A DNA stretch of 64,000 nucleotides from Verrucomicrobiia bacterium (GTDB lineage Bacteria > Verrucomicrobiota > Verrucomicrobiia > Opitutales > Opitutaceae), in assembly GCA_011525695.1 (NCBI GenBank), contig WYBX01000032.1:1-64000 (forward strand), read 5' to 3'. Numbering within the stretch: position 1 is the first letter of the stretch; every line of letters starts with the position of its first letter. Below, piece after piece: positions 20,595 through 29,861 of this stretch. The translations under genes and the position numbers were made by a program. The notes under the pieces were generated by a model. That model had not been told where the DNA came from. It made no database searches and was given only the letters and a program-made list of their open reading frames with translations.

Positions 20595-20945
20595 ATGTAC
20601 CAGGTTAACTTTTCCGAACAAGCAATGCGTGAGCTGAACAAGCTGGACAAGCTGGTGCAGCTGGACGCGCTCGAACCGATCAGCAACCTGAAGCCCGCGG
20701 ATCTGGCGCACCCCAGGGAGCCACTGGGCCAGTTCAAGCGCGGCCGAAAGAACCTGTACCGGCTGCGGGCCGGAGACTTTCGATTCTATTTCGACGTCCG
20801 CGGCGAGATGCTGCATGTCGACTACATCCTGCACCGAAACTCGCTCGAGGACTTCCTCCTGCGGAACAAGCTACCGGTGAGCGAACAGCAGCTGGTGGAG
20901 CAGCATTCGAAATTCTGGAAGTATCTCGAAAGCCTTACCAAATGA
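20595..20945 (+). CDS. RelE/ParE-fold protein, orphan toxin-like
   Basis: A 116-residue protein of the RelE/ParE-like fold. It has the fold's opening YQVNFSEQAMRELNKLDK, then RKNLYRLRAGDFRFYFDV and a C-terminal helical extension with KFWKYLESLTK. True toxins of this family are about 90-100 residues and are paired with an antitoxin; no antitoxin gene is seen here. Its TGA overlaps the ATG of phosphatidylserine synthase, so the two genes are translationally coupled. This may be a domesticated, regulatory relative rather than a toxin. The ATG at 20595 fits the fold; an upstream ATG adds only four residues. Confidence 0.65.
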   Translation: MYQVNFSEQAMRELNKLDKLVQLDALEPISNLKPADLAHPREPLGQFKRGRKNLYRLRAGDFRFYFDVRGEMLHVDYILHRNSLEDFLLRNKLPVSEQQLVEQHSKFWKYLESLTK

Positions 20946-21859
20946 GACGGCGGTCCCACAGGCCTGATGGATCACGCGAGGCAGCCGAACTCGCCGGGCG
21001 GGAGGATCCCTACAACGTCACGCAGGCGAGCCGGATTTTCTTCCTGCCGAACCTGATGACGGCCGGGAACCTGTTTTGCGGGTTCATGGCCATCGTTCAG
21101 TGCATCAAGGCACGACTGGTGGAGACTCTGCCCGGCGTTGATTTGCATGCGATCAGCAATGCCGAGCATTACCGGTACGCCGTCTGGTTCATCTTTGGGG
21201 CGGCGGCATTCGACGCGCTCGACGGCCGGCTGGCCCGGATGGGCGGACGGGAATCGTTGTTTGGTGCGGAGTTCGACTCGCTGGCGGATGTCATCTCCTT
21301 CGGGATGGCGCCGGCATTGTTGATGTTCTACCTCATCATTTCGCCGACCCAGGGAATCGAATGGTTCCGCAACATCGGGTGGTTCGTGGGTTTCGTTTAC
21401 TTGCTTTGCGCTGCCATGCGGCTCGCGCGTTTCAACGTGATCACGAATCCGCTGCTGCGACCGGGAAAGAAGGATTCGAGCAAGGACTTCGTTGGACTCC
21501 CCGTGCCCGCCGCGGCGGCAACCGTCGCCTCCCTGGTGCTGTTGCTCACCGAGCTGGCGGCCAACGACCGTGAACTGAAGAGTTGGGCGCTGACACTGCC
21601 ATTCCTGATGCTGCTGGTTGCCATGCTGATGGTCAGCACGATCCGCTATCCGAGCGGCAAGACCGTGGACATGCAGACCAAGACGCGCCCGCAAACGTTC
21701 ATCATCGTGCTGACCGTCATCGGGATGGTGGTCTTTTACCGTGAGGTTGCGGTCTTCGGTATCTGCGTGGCTTACATCTTCTTCGGACTGATTCGGCATG
21801 TCCGCCGCAGTCGCCGATCGTCCGCTTCGGGCACTGAAAACGCTTCAAACCCCGAATAG
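20942..21859 (+). CDS. pssA: CDP-diacylglycerol-serine O-phosphatidyltransferase
   Basis: A 305-residue integral membrane enzyme making phosphatidylserine from CDP-diacylglycerol and serine, the first step to phosphatidylethanolamine. The CDP-alcohol phosphotransferase motif is complete: Asp94, Gly95, Ala98, Arg99, Gly108, Asp112 and Asp116 (DALDGRLARMGGRESLF then GAEFDSLAD). About eight hydrophobic helices follow. The N-terminal 30 residues are polar and may be non-essential. It overlaps the upstream RelE-like gene (ATGA). The neighbour dnaN lies 225 bp downstream with its own promoter, so this operon probably ends here. Confidence 0.92.
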   Translation: MRRRSHRPDGSREAAELAGREDPYNVTQASRIFFLPNLMTAGNLFCGFMAIVQCIKARLVETLPGVDLHAISNAEHYRYAVWFIFGAAAFDALDGRLARMGGRESLFGAEFDSLADVISFGMAPALLMFYLIISPTQGIEWFRNIGWFVGFVYLLCAAMRLARFNVITNPLLRPGKKDSSKDFVGLPVPAAAATVASLVLLLTELAANDRELKSWALTLPFLMLLVAMLMVSTIRYPSGKTVDMQTKTRPQTFIIVLTVIGMVVFYREVAVFGICVAYIFFGLIRHVRRSRRSSASGTENASNPE

Positions 21860-21999
21860 GGTGTGAAAAAGCTGCGCGCGGTTTCCCAACAACTTTCCCG
21901 ATGGGAGCAACCGGCCATTTCCTCACGGATCGTCGGAAACTTCCTCACCGGACCTATCGGAGATTTCCCGCTATGAAAGCGGCGGGGTTACTGGAGTTG

Positions 22000-22028
22000 T
22001 TCGCAGCCCATATGAATACGGATATAAT
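22000..22028 (+). promoter_or_regulatory. Predicted sigma-70 promoter of dnaN
   Basis: A perfect -10 box TATAAT (22023-22028) lies 17 bp after TTCGCA (22000-22005; 4 of 6 matches to TTGACA). The surrounding AT-rich stretch is unlike the rest of the window. It would give a transcript starting near 22035, about 50 nt before the dnaN ATG at 22085. No DnaA boxes were recognised, so it is not called a replication origin. Confidence 0.65.
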
Positions 22029-22084
22029 TCCTTATTGAACCCCTATTCTTTTAGCCTTTGTTAACTTCTCCAGATCAGCCCCGC

Positions 22085-23209
22085 ATGAAATTCAAAATCA
22101 ACCGCGATCACTTCGCCAATGGCCTTGCCCAGGTCCTCAATGTGGTCGGGTCCAAAGCGACCATGCCGATCCTGAGCAACGTGCTGATTGAGGCGGAAAA
22201 GGATCAGATTTCACTCACCACGACGAATCTGGATCTTGGGATTCGCTGCCGCATCAAGGCCGAGGTGAAGGAAACCGGTGCGGTGACACTTCCCGTCAAA
22301 CGGCTCGCCGGAATTGTGCGCGAGCTGCCCAACATCGATGTGGTGTTCGATGGCGCGCCCAATCATCAGGTTAAGCTGACCTCGGGTGGCTCAACCTTCC
22401 GGATCATGGGCATCGGGAAGGAGGAGTTCCCGCCGCTGCCGGAATTCGGCGAGGAGAAGGTCTTTGCACTGGATCAGGCGGAATTGGCGACGATGCTTAA
22501 GAGTGTCGCGTACGCCCAGTCGACCGATGAAACGCGGTATATTCTCAACGGGGTGTATTTCAGCTTCAAGGACGGGAAGCTTTCGCTGGTGGCAACTGAT
22601 GGTCGGCGGCTGGCACTGTCGGGGAAGGAAATGGAAGTGCCGGCAGAGAGCACGGGTGCGATTATCCTTCCGGCCAAGACGGTCGGTGAGTTGCAGCGGC
22701 TGCTGGACAAGGGCGAAAAGGTGAAGATCAGCTTCAACGATCGCCGGGCGGCCTTTCAAATTGGGACGGACAAGGACAGCAGCGGGATGATCGACCACGT
22801 CTACCTCTACTCCAAGGTCGTGGAGGGGAATTATCCCAATTACCAGCAGGTGATTCCGAAAGAGACACACCAGCGGATCAAGCTCGAGCGCGAGCTCTTT
22901 CTGCAGTGTGTGCACCGGGCGGCGCTGGTCTGTTCAGACAAGGCAAATTCGGTCAAAATCAAGCTTTCCAGCAACCTGCTCGAGCTCACGGCGCAAAGTC
23001 CGGACTTCGGGGAGGCCCACGAGTCGATGGCGATTGGGTACAGCGGACCGGATCTGCAGGTGGCCTTCAACCCGGCGTTCCTGATGGACCCTCTGAAGGC
23101 CCTCGCGAAGGACGAGGTTTTCTTCGAGCTGAAGGATGAAGTCAGCCCGGGGGTGTTCAAGACATTGGAAAACTTCGTCTGCGTGATTATGCCTGTCCGG
23201 CTGAGCTGA
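22085..23209 (+). CDS. dnaN: DNA polymerase III beta subunit (sliding clamp)
   Basis: A 374-residue ring-forming clamp that tethers DNA polymerase III to DNA. All three domains are present: [20 protein letters not shown], then the middle domain near [20 protein letters not shown] with TDGRRLA, and the C-terminal [15 protein letters not shown] ending in the hydrophobic cleft residues IMPVRLS. The ATG at 22085 follows a pyrimidine-rich leader and an upstream TTG was rejected as a start. No dnaA, recF or gyrB adjoins it, so the canonical origin neighbourhood is absent. It is preceded by a strong promoter candidate. Confidence 0.95.
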   Translation: MKFKINRDHFANGLAQVLNVVGSKATMPILSNVLIEAEKDQISLTTTNLDLGIRCRIKAEVKETGAVTLPVKRLAGIVRELPNIDVVFDGAPNHQVKLTSGGSTFRIMGIGKEEFPPLPEFGEEKVFALDQAELATMLKSVAYAQSTDETRYILNGVYFSFKDGKLSLVATDGRRLALSGKEMEVPAESTGAIILPAKTVGELQRLLDKGEKVKISFNDRRAAFQIGTDKDSSGMIDHVYLYSKVVEGNYPNYQQVIPKETHQRIKLERELFLQCVHRAALVCSDKANSVKIKLSSNLLELTAQSPDFGEAHESMAIGYSGPDLQVAFNPAFLMDPLKALAKDEVFFELKDEVSPGVFKTLENFVCVIMPVRLS

Positions 23210-23288
23210 ACGGATCTTTTTTCGAACGGTGCCCCCGGGGTGCCGAGTCCAAGGCATGGACCCATCCTCGGGCGAATGGCGTCTCCCC

Positions 23289-24167
23289 ATGGAGCCCTCC
23301 TATCTCATCCTGGCTGCGATTGTGACGTCGCTGCTGCTGATGCAAATCAACCAGCGGATCGCCTCGCCGCTGTTGTCAATTGCCGACCGGTGGCTGCGCT
23401 GGCTGGTCTTTGCCTTCGGCGCCGCCCACATCTGCTACGAATTCCAGCTGATCGACCGGCCCTACTGGGTGCTGGCACTCGTATTTTTCCTGATCTGGTT
23501 CCTGGGTGAAACGCTCTACAACTGGCTGTTGATCGCGGCGGAAAGTCTCAGCCCGATGCCCTTGTTTCCGCGCTACGTGGTGAACTCGAGCGGGGAGGAG
23601 TGGCCGGTCCAGCCACGGTTGCTGAAGGTGCGCGAATGGTTGCGCGCCCAGGGATTCCGGCAGACGCAGGCGCTGCGGGCCGAGATCGGCGGCGGCGTTC
23701 ATCTGCGCATCTCGGTCTATGAGGATCCTTCGGCGACCGTCCGGATCCAGGCGACGTTCCTGCCCCAGGCCAACGGAGCAATTGCGGTCTGCTACAGCGT
23801 GACATCGCTGACGGCCGACGGCAGCCGTTATCTGACTGACAACCTTTACATTCCATTTGGCGGCTTTTTCCCGGAAAACTGGTTCGTCGAACGGCGGCCC
23901 CGGTGTCGATCCCTTCCCCGGCTGCTCACCCGGCATCGGGCGCGGCTGGCGAAATCCGGATTGAGCGTGGCTCAATTCACATCCGATCCGCTGACCGACA
24001 TGAATGCGGCGCAACACGAGTTGGATCGGCTGAACACCGAGCTGGGTTTCCTGCATCCGCATGCCGAGCGGGAGGATCACGGAAAGTTCACCCAGGAAGG
24101 CCGCTATCGCGTCTGGAAGGAAATCTGGACGCTGAACTATCTCGGCCGGTCCGCGCGTTACGAATAG
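23289..24167 (+). CDS. Membrane protein of unknown function
   Basis: A 292-residue protein. Three hydrophobic helices lie in the first ~95 residues (SYLILAAIVTSLLLM, LVFAFGAAHICYEF, VLALVFFLIWFLGETLYNW). They are followed by a soluble domain with an alpha-beta character, including VYEDPSATVRIQATFLPQ and a conserved-looking YNLYIPFGGFFPENWF-like segment. No known family is recognised. It follows dnaN by 79 bp on the same strand and may be cotranscribed. The ATG at 23289 directly precedes the first membrane helix; upstream ATGs at 23229 and 23256 give a charged leader and are less likely. Confidence 0.6.
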   Translation: MEPSYLILAAIVTSLLLMQINQRIASPLLSIADRWLRWLVFAFGAAHICYEFQLIDRPYWVLALVFFLIWFLGETLYNWLLIAAESLSPMPLFPRYVVNSSGEEWPVQPRLLKVREWLRAQGFRQTQALRAEIGGGVHLRISVYEDPSATVRIQATFLPQANGAIAVCYSVTSLTADGSRYLTDNLYIPFGGFFPENWFVERRPRCRSLPRLLTRHRARLAKSGLSVAQFTSDPLTDMNAAQHELDRLNTELGFLHPHAEREDHGKFTQEGRYRVWKEIWTLNYLGRSARYE

Positions 24168-24191
24168 GTTTCCGCGGCGCGAGACTGCAGC

Positions 24192-25208
24192 TCAGCCGCC
24201 GATGTAGCTCATCTCGACCTTCGCGCGGGCCTCTCCCGCGGCGATCACCTCGGCTCGCTCATCGCTGTACCGATCCATCCGGCCGCGCCAGATCCGGCCG
24301 AGAAAGGCTGCAAGCTCGGGGTCGCTGGCGCCGGCGCGCAGTGCTCCGAGCACGTCCCAGCCTAGCGAGGCGAAGAGGCAGGTGTAGAGCTTGCCGTCCG
24401 CCGAGAGCCGCGCGCGGTGGCAGTCCCGACAGAAGGGCTCCGTCACGGAGCTGATCAGCCCGATTTCGCCGCGGCCATCGCGATAGCGGTAACGCGCGGC
24501 CACCTCGCCGCGGTAAGCCGGTCCGATCGGCTCGAGCGGCCAGCGGGCCGCGATCCGTTCGACAATTTCGCTGGCGGGCAGCACCCGGGCGGCTGTCCAG
24601 TGGTTGGTGTTGCCGACATCCATGAACTCGATGAACCGGAGCGGATGTCCCCGGTCGCGGAAATACTCGCAGAGTTCCAGCAACTCGTGATCGTTCACGC
24701 CGCGCTGGACGACGCAGTTGATTTTGATCGGCAGCCCGGCGGCCGCCGCGGCATCGATCCCGCGCAGGACCCGTCCGACCTTGAATCCGAGCCCGTTGAG
24801 CCGGCCGGCGGTCGCGTCGTTGAGCGAATCGACGGAGACATTAAGCCGGTCGAGGCCCGAGGCCCGCAGTGCCGGCGTCATCTTCTCCAGCATCCAGCCA
24901 TTGGTGGTCAGGGCGACGTCCGGAACGGCGCGCGATTGCTTCAGCGCGCGGATCAGGTCCGGCACGTCGGGCCGCAGCAGTGGCTCGCCGCCGGTCAGCC
25001 GGATCTTTTCGACGCCCAGCGACTGGAAGGCTGCGACGATTCGGATGATTTCCTCCAGCTTCATCAGCTGAGGATCCCGCAGGAAGGCATGGCCCGGCCC
25101 GAAGACTTCGGCCGGCATGCAGTAGGGGCAGCGGAAGTTGCAGCGATCCGTCACGGATATCCGGAGATCGCGCAATGCGCGGTTGAACTGGTCGATGGGG
25201 GCTCCCAT
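24192..25208 (-). CDS. moaA: GTP 3',8-cyclase MoaA
   Basis: A 338-residue radical SAM enzyme making the first intermediate of molybdenum cofactor synthesis from GTP. The N-terminal [4Fe-4S] motif is CNFRCPYC (Cys23, 27, 30), with the SAM-binding GGEPLL. A second cluster site near the C-terminus has CRDCHRARLSADGKLYTC, and the protein ends in the diglycine SYIGG, needed for activity in this family. The ATG at 25208 fits: the radical SAM domain begins at residue 15. It diverges from moeA, with 84 bp between the start codons, so the two transcripts share one control region. Confidence 0.95.
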   Translation of the reverse strand: MGAPIDQFNRALRDLRISVTDRCNFRCPYCMPAEVFGPGHAFLRDPQLMKLEEIIRIVAAFQSLGVEKIRLTGGEPLLRPDVPDLIRALKQSRAVPDVALTTNGWMLEKMTPALRASGLDRLNVSVDSLNDATAGRLNGLGFKVGRVLRGIDAAAAAGLPIKINCVVQRGVNDHELLELCEYFRDRGHPLRFIEFMDVGNTNHWTAARVLPASEIVERIAARWPLEPIGPAYRGEVAARYRYRDGRGEIGLISSVTEPFCRDCHRARLSADGKLYTCLFASLGWDVLGALRAGASDPELAAFLGRIWRGRMDRYSDERAEVIAAGEARAKVEMSYIGG

Positions 25209-25292
25209 GGTTGTCCGCCTGCGGTGGGGCGATTGGAGCTGCCCAGTAAGGCCGGTCTCGAATTGCCTGCAAGCAGGCTCCGCCGAATCCCC

Positions 25293-26501
25293 ATGCTCAA
25301 CCCCGCCGAAGCCGAGAAGCTGATCCTGGAAAACGTGGCTGCCCTGCAGCGCGAGGACTGCCCGATCATGGCTGCGTGCGGCCGGGTGCTGCGGATGGAT
25401 CTGCGGTCGGATCGCGACCTGCCGCCCTACGATCGGGTGACGATGGACGGCTACGCGTTGCGGACCTCTGCGCTGGCCGCGGGGACGCGTTCGTTTCGGA
25501 TTGAAGGCGTGCAGGCGGCCGGGATGCGGGCTTTCAAGCTCGGGCCGGACCCGGAAGCGTGCATCGAAATCATGACGGGAGCGGTGCTGCCGGAGGGGGC
25601 GGACTGCGTCGTGCCCTATGAAGACACGCGGCGCGACGGGACGATGATGATTCTCACGGGCGATGCGGCGCAGTTGGGGCCGGGGAATGCGTTGCACCGG
25701 CGGGGCAGCGATCACCGGGCGGGGGAATTGATCGTGCGTGCCGGGACGCGGCTGACCGGGCGCGAAATTGCGGTCGCGGCGGCGTGCGGCTATCCGGTGC
25801 TGACGGTGGCGCAATTGCCGAGAATCGCCGTGGTGGCGACGGGTGACGAGCTCGTCGAGGTGGACGTGCGGCCGGCCGCGCACCAGGTCCGGCGCAGCAA
25901 CGACCATGCGCTGCGCGCCGCGCTTGTGGGCGCGGGCTATACGAATGTCGCACGGTTTCACCTGCGGGACGTGCGCCACGAAATCGAGCACCTGTTGTGG
26001 CACATCATCGCGGAGATGGATCTGGTCGTGATCGCCGGCGGGATTTCCAAGGGCAAGTTCGACTACCTGCCGGCCGAACTGGATCGGCAGGGTGTGCGCA
26101 GGATTTTCCAGGGCGTGGCGCAGCGGCCGGGCAAGCCGCTCTGGTTCGGCGTGAGCGCCCGGAACACACCGGTGTTTGCGTTGCCGGGAAACCCGGTTTC
26201 CGCCTACACCTGCCTGCATCGTTACGTGTTGCCGGCGCTCGCGCACATGAGCGGGGAGGTTCGCCGGCCGCCCCGGACCGTCGCCCTCGCGCGGAAGCTC
26301 AGCCTGAAATCGTCGCTGACGTATTTCCCGCCCGTCCGGCTGAGCAATGGTCCGCGAGCGGAATGGCTGGCCAGCACGGATGAAACGAACACGTCGGGCG
26401 ATTTCAGCGGGCTCGTCGGCACCGACGGTTTCGTGGAACTCACGGCGGCGTCAGGCCATTTCCCGGCGGGAACGCCCGTTCCTTTCTGGTCCTGGGTTTG
26501 A
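25293..26501 (+). CDS. moeA: Molybdopterin molybdotransferase MoeA
   Basis: A 402-residue enzyme that inserts molybdate into adenylated molybdopterin. Domain order matches MoeA: an N-terminal segment, YDRVTMDGYAL (cofactor-binding MDGYA), CIEIMTGAVLPEGADCVVPYE, then the MoCF-biosynth domain IAVVATGDELVEVD with VVIAGGISKGKFDYLPAEL and PVFALPGNPVSAYTC. It ends in a beta-barrel domain IV. The ATG at 25293 is preferred. It heads the moeA-moaC-moaD-moaE run. The absence of mogA and mobA in this window means adenylation and dinucleotide attachment genes are elsewhere. Confidence 0.94.
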   Translation: MLNPAEAEKLILENVAALQREDCPIMAACGRVLRMDLRSDRDLPPYDRVTMDGYALRTSALAAGTRSFRIEGVQAAGMRAFKLGPDPEACIEIMTGAVLPEGADCVVPYEDTRRDGTMMILTGDAAQLGPGNALHRRGSDHRAGELIVRAGTRLTGREIAVAAACGYPVLTVAQLPRIAVVATGDELVEVDVRPAAHQVRRSNDHALRAALVGAGYTNVARFHLRDVRHEIEHLLWHIIAEMDLVVIAGGISKGKFDYLPAELDRQGVRRIFQGVAQRPGKPLWFGVSARNTPVFALPGNPVSAYTCLHRYVLPALAHMSGEVRRPPRTVALARKLSLKSSLTYFPPVRLSNGPRAEWLASTDETNTSGDFSGLVGTDGFVELTAASGHFPAGTPVPFWSWV

Positions 26502-26552
26502 CGCTTTTCCCAACCACAAGACCCTGATTGAACTCTCATCCGCCCATCCATC

Positions 26553-27044
26553 GTGCCCGAACCGACCAAATCCTTCTCCCATCTCGATGACCGGAACCGG
26601 CCGGCAATGGTCAACGTTGGGGCAAAGCCGGTGACGCGGCGGACGGCCCAGGCGGTGGCGGTGGTAACGGCGCCCCCGGAACTGGCGAGCCTGCTGCGCG
26701 ATGGCGAAATCGCGACGAAGAAGGGCCCGATCTTCCAGACCGCGATTCTCGCGGGTGTGATGGGGGCGAAGCGGACGAGTGAACTCATCCCGCTGTGCCA
26801 TCCGCTGCCGCTGGACGACTGCCAGGTTGAAATCACGCCGGATTGGGACGCCGGCGAGATCAGGATCCATTGTCGGGCGGAGACGCACGCGCGGACCGGC
26901 GTGGAGATGGAAGCGATGACCGGTGCAAGCATCGCGGCGCTGACGATCTACGACATGGCGAAGGCGATCTCGCACGGGATCGTGATCAAAGAGATCCGAC
27001 TGCTGGAAAAAACCGGGGGCAAGAGCGATTATCGGGCGCCATAA
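26553..27044 (+). CDS. moaC: Cyclic pyranopterin monophosphate synthase MoaC
   Basis: A 163-residue enzyme acting after MoaA to form cyclic pyranopterin monophosphate. Characteristic features are FSHLDDRNRPAMVNVGAK (family start DxxGxxxMVDV), KKGPIFQTAILAGVMGAKRT, LIPLCHPLPLDD and GVEMEAMTGASIAALTIYDM. It starts at GTG 26553 after a short C-rich leader, 51 nt after moeA. The family's catalytic lysine, residue near KEIRLLEKTGGKSDYR, is present. In this operon it precedes the MPT synthase pair moaD and moaE. Confidence 0.94.
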   Translation: MPEPTKSFSHLDDRNRPAMVNVGAKPVTRRTAQAVAVVTAPPELASLLRDGEIATKKGPIFQTAILAGVMGAKRTSELIPLCHPLPLDDCQVEITPDWDAGEIRIHCRAETHARTGVEMEAMTGASIAALTIYDMAKAISHGIVIKEIRLLEKTGGKSDYRAP

Positions 27045-27087
27045 TCCGGTCCGGGCTTTACCCGCCGCGGCCGCGCGGGCAAACCGG

Positions 27088-27345
27088 GTGCATCAGCCAG
27101 TGAACAAGACCATTTCAGTCCAGTATTTTGCCATCCTGCGCGAGCAACGCGGGCTGTCCGGTGAGACCATTCCGACTGCCGCGGCGACGGCGGCGGCGCT
27201 TTATGAAGAGCTGCGGGTGAGGCACGGGTTTACGCTGCCGGCGGAGCGGGTGCGTGCGGCGATCAACGAGGAATTTGTCGCGGCGGAGGCCCCGCTGCGT
27301 GAGGGCGATCGGATTGTTTTCATTCCGCCGGTGGCGGGAGGCTGA
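27088..27345 (+). CDS. moaD: Molybdopterin synthase sulfur carrier subunit MoaD
   Basis: An 85-residue ubiquitin-like sulfur carrier. It has the beta-grasp pattern ISVQYFAILREQRG and ends in the essential diglycine PPVAGG, where the thiocarboxylate forms. It is the small subunit of MPT synthase with MoaE, encoded 3 nt downstream. The GTG at 27088 is used; a GTG at 27100 would remove four residues and is equally possible. No separate adenylating MoeB is seen in the window. Confidence 0.9.
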   Translation: MHQPVNKTISVQYFAILREQRGLSGETIPTAAATAAALYEELRVRHGFTLPAERVRAAINEEFVAAEAPLREGDRIVFIPPVAGG

Positions 27346-27348
27346 ACC

Positions 27349-27798
27349 ATGTTCAGGATTTCCTCGACGGCCCTGGATCCGGCGGTGCTGCATGCCGCGC
27401 AGCGGAACGTCCAGGCGGGTGCGTGCGTGACGTTCGAAGGCTGGGTCCGCGATCGGAACGAGGGCCAGCCGGTGCGCTCGCTGGAGTATGAGGCTTACGA
27501 GCCGCTGGCACGGGCCGAAGGGGAACGGATCCTTGCGGAGGCGCGGGAGAGATTCGCGCTGGTGGGTGCCGAGTGCATCCACCGGGTCGGTCATCTTCAG
27601 CTCGGCGAGCTGGCGGTTTGGGTGGGAGTGACGGCGGAGCACCGGGCGGCTGCTTTCGATGCGTGCCGTTATATCATTGACGAGGCCAAGGCGCGGCTCC
27701 CGATCTGGAAGAAGGAATATTACGCAAGTGGCGCCACGGCATGGATTAATTGCGCTACCCGGGGTGAACATGCGGCACCGGCACGGCCGCCGGGATGA
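27349..27798 (+). CDS. moaE: Molybdopterin synthase catalytic subunit MoaE
   Basis: A 149-residue large subunit of MPT synthase, which adds two sulfur atoms to cyclic pyranopterin monophosphate. Family features: VTFEGWVRDRNEGQPVRSLEYEAYEPLA (FxGxVR), HRVGHLQLGELAVWVGVTAEHR, and KARLPIWKKEYYASGATAW with the catalytic lysines. It starts 3 nt after the moaD stop, so the two subunits are probably made at equal amounts. The moeA-moaC-moaD-moaE run ends here. The C-terminal residues after WINCA are a little longer than usual. Confidence 0.94.
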   Translation: MFRISSTALDPAVLHAAQRNVQAGACVTFEGWVRDRNEGQPVRSLEYEAYEPLARAEGERILAEARERFALVGAECIHRVGHLQLGELAVWVGVTAEHRAAAFDACRYIIDEAKARLPIWKKEYYASGATAWINCATRGEHAAPARPPG

Positions 27799-27919
27799 GG
27801 AACTTTCACGGCGCCTGTGGCCGCACGGGTTTCGGCCGAGGGCCGGCTAAAACCCTGCTAAACGACGGGCTTTGGGAGTTTTAGCTGGGGCTGAGGCGGT
27901 TGCCGGCTATGCAGGGGCC

Positions 27920-28198
27920 ATGTTCATAGCCCTCACCACCCTCGAGCGCCTGCGTGAGATTCCGACCAGTTTCTGGGTGGGGATGGGTGGTGCGATCGGT
28001 ATCCTGATCCTGGTCGTGCTGGCGATCCGGAAGCTGGCCGGGATGAACAAGGTGATGGTGGCAATGGTGGCCCTGATTGCATTTTCCGTGTTCGGGTTCA
28101 ACTGGATCTACGAACGCAACGAGCCGAGTTGGGCGACGCCGGCGGTGAGCTTCCTGGCTGGGTTCTTCCCCACCAAGGGAGCGCTCGACCGGGGCTAA
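27920..28198 (+). CDS. Small membrane protein of unknown function
   Basis: A 92-residue protein with two predicted helices (about residues 18-36 IPTSFWVGMGGAIGILILV-like and 43-60). It ends in a polar tail. No family is recognised. The ATG at 27920 follows a GCAGGGGCC sequence, one of the few purine-rich leaders in the window; an upstream ATG at 27872 would add 16 residues. It stands alone between moaE and gnd, and ends 99 nt before gnd. Coding by composition is likely but not certain. Confidence 0.55.
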   Translation: MFIALTTLERLREIPTSFWVGMGGAIGILILVVLAIRKLAGMNKVMVAMVALIAFSVFGFNWIYERNEPSWATPAVSFLAGFFPTKGALDRG

Positions 28199-28296
28199 TG
28201 ACGGCGGACAGCCGGGCGCGTTTTTATGACGCGCGGCCGGAATGAGGTTGGTTTTGCGGGGCCATCTGGTTGTGCTGGGCGTCCATATTTTTCGCC

Positions 28297-29799
28297 ATGG
28301 CTAAAACGCATTCCGACATTGGACTCATCGGCCTCGCCGTAATGGGCCAGAATCTCGCCCTCAACATCGCCGACCACGGCTTCCAAATCTCGGTTTACAA
28401 CCGGACCACGGAGAAGACCGAGAAATTCGTCGCGGAGAATCCCAACACGCCCGGCGGCGTGGTCGGCACGAAGACCCTGGAGGAGTTTGTCCAGTCGCTC
28501 GCCAAGCCGCGCAAGATGATCCTCCTCGTGCAGGCCGGCAAGGGCACGGACGCCGTGATCGACAGCCTCGTGCCGCTGCTCGATCAAAACGACATCGTGA
28601 TTGACGGCGGCAATTCGCTGTGGACGGACACGATCCGGCGCGAAAAGGCGCTGCGGGAAAAAGGGCTGCGGTTCATCGGCTCCGGCGTCTCCGGCGGCGA
28701 GGAGGGTGCCCGGTTCGGCCCGGCGCTGATGCCCGGCGGCGATCGCGCGGCGTACAAGGAGTTGGAGCCGGTCTGGAACGCGATCGCGGCGAAAGTGGAC
28801 GCGAAGACGGGCCGGCCGCTGACGGGCGCCGCGCCGGGCAAACCGGTCGAGGGCGGCGTGCCCTGCGCGACGTACATCGGCGAGAATGGCGCGGGCCATT
28901 ACGTCAAGATGATCCACAACGGGATCGAGTACGGCGACATGCAGATGATCTGTGAGGCCTACGCGCTCATGAAGGGGCTGCTGGGGATGAAGCCCGCCGA
29001 GATGGGTGCGATCTTCTCCGAATGGAACGAGGGGATGCTGGGCAGCTTCCTGATTGAAATCACCGCCGACATCCTGAAGCAGAAGGACCCGATGACGAAG
29101 AAGCCGTTCGTCGACATCGTCCTCGACACGGCGGGCCAGAAGGGGACGGGCAAGTGGACTTCGGTCAACGCGCTGGACATGGGCGTGCCGGCGCCGACGA
29201 TTGCGGAGTCGGTGTTCGCGCGGTGCATCAGCGCGATCAAGGAGGAGCGGGTGGCGGCCTCGAAGATCCTGAAGGGCCCGACCAAGAAGTATCGCGGCTC
29301 GAAGAAGGCGCTGGTCGCGGCGATTCACGACGCGCTCTACTGCTCGAAGATCTGCTCGTATGCGCAGGGCTTCCAGCTGATGCGGGAGGCGCAGAAGGAA
29401 TACAAGTGGACGCTGAACTTCGGCGAGATTGCCCAGATCTGGCGGGGCGGCTGCATCATCCGGGCGGTGTTCCTGCAGAAGATCACGGAGGCGTATCAGC
29501 GGAAGCCTGACCTGGCGAACCTGCTGCTCGATCCGTATTTCAACAAGACGGTGAAGAAGGCGCAGGAGAACTGGCGCCGGGTGGTCGCCATCGCGGCGGA
29601 GTGTGGCGTGCCGATCCCGACCTTCAGCTCCGCGCTCGCGTATTACGACAGCTATCGTTCGGCGCGGCTGCCGGCCAACCTGCTGCAGGGCCAGCGCGAC
29701 TTTTTCGGCGCGCACACCTATGAGCGGACGGACAAGCCGCGCGGGAAGTTCTTCCACATCGACTGGCCCGAGCCGAAGCGGCCGCAGATCGCGATGTAG
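28297..29799 (+). CDS. gnd: 6-phosphogluconate dehydrogenase (decarboxylating)
   Basis: A 500-residue enzyme of the oxidative pentose phosphate pathway, forming ribulose 5-phosphate and NADPH. The N-terminal Rossmann fold has [21 protein letters not shown] with Asn-Arg-Thr after the second strand (NADP type, [12 protein letters not shown]). Substrate residues are in [38 protein letters not shown] (catalytic Lys and Asn) and the C-terminal helix region HTYERTD. The ATG at 28297 is used. Compared with the E. coli enzyme (468 residues) it has an insertion around residues 165-180 ([20 protein letters not shown]). No zwf or pgl neighbour is in the window. Confidence 0.95.
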   Translation: MAKTHSDIGLIGLAVMGQNLALNIADHGFQISVYNRTTEKTEKFVAENPNTPGGVVGTKTLEEFVQSLAKPRKMILLVQAGKGTDAVIDSLVPLLDQNDIVIDGGNSLWTDTIRREKALREKGLRFIGSGVSGGEEGARFGPALMPGGDRAAYKELEPVWNAIAAKVDAKTGRPLTGAAPGKPVEGGVPCATYIGENGAGHYVKMIHNGIEYGDMQMICEAYALMKGLLGMKPAEMGAIFSEWNEGMLGSFLIEITADILKQKDPMTKKPFVDIVLDTAGQKGTGKWTSVNALDMGVPAPTIAESVFARCISAIKEERVAASKILKGPTKKYRGSKKALVAAIHDALYCSKICSYAQGFQLMREAQKEYKWTLNFGEIAQIWRGGCIIRAVFLQKITEAYQRKPDLANLLLDPYFNKTVKKAQENWRRVVAIAAECGVPIPTFSSALAYYDSYRSARLPANLLQGQRDFFGAHTYERTDKPRGKFFHIDWPEPKRPQIAM

Positions 29800-29861
29800 G
29801 TGACAGTCGCGATTGTCCGTCGACCATCCATAGGGCAGCTTCGACCACTGGGTCTTCGTAG

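Noticed and set aside
20595-20945. Toxin-antitoxin system
   Set aside because: Only the RelE-like partner exists; neither neighbour resembles an antitoxin.
21960-22084. AT-rich dnaN leader as a replication origin
   Set aside because: No DnaA-box cluster (TTATCCACA-like) is present and dnaA is not adjacent; a promoter explains the composition.
24417-25292. Open frame extending moeA upstream across moaA
   Set aside because: MoeA homology starts at 25293; the upstream part is antisense to moaA.
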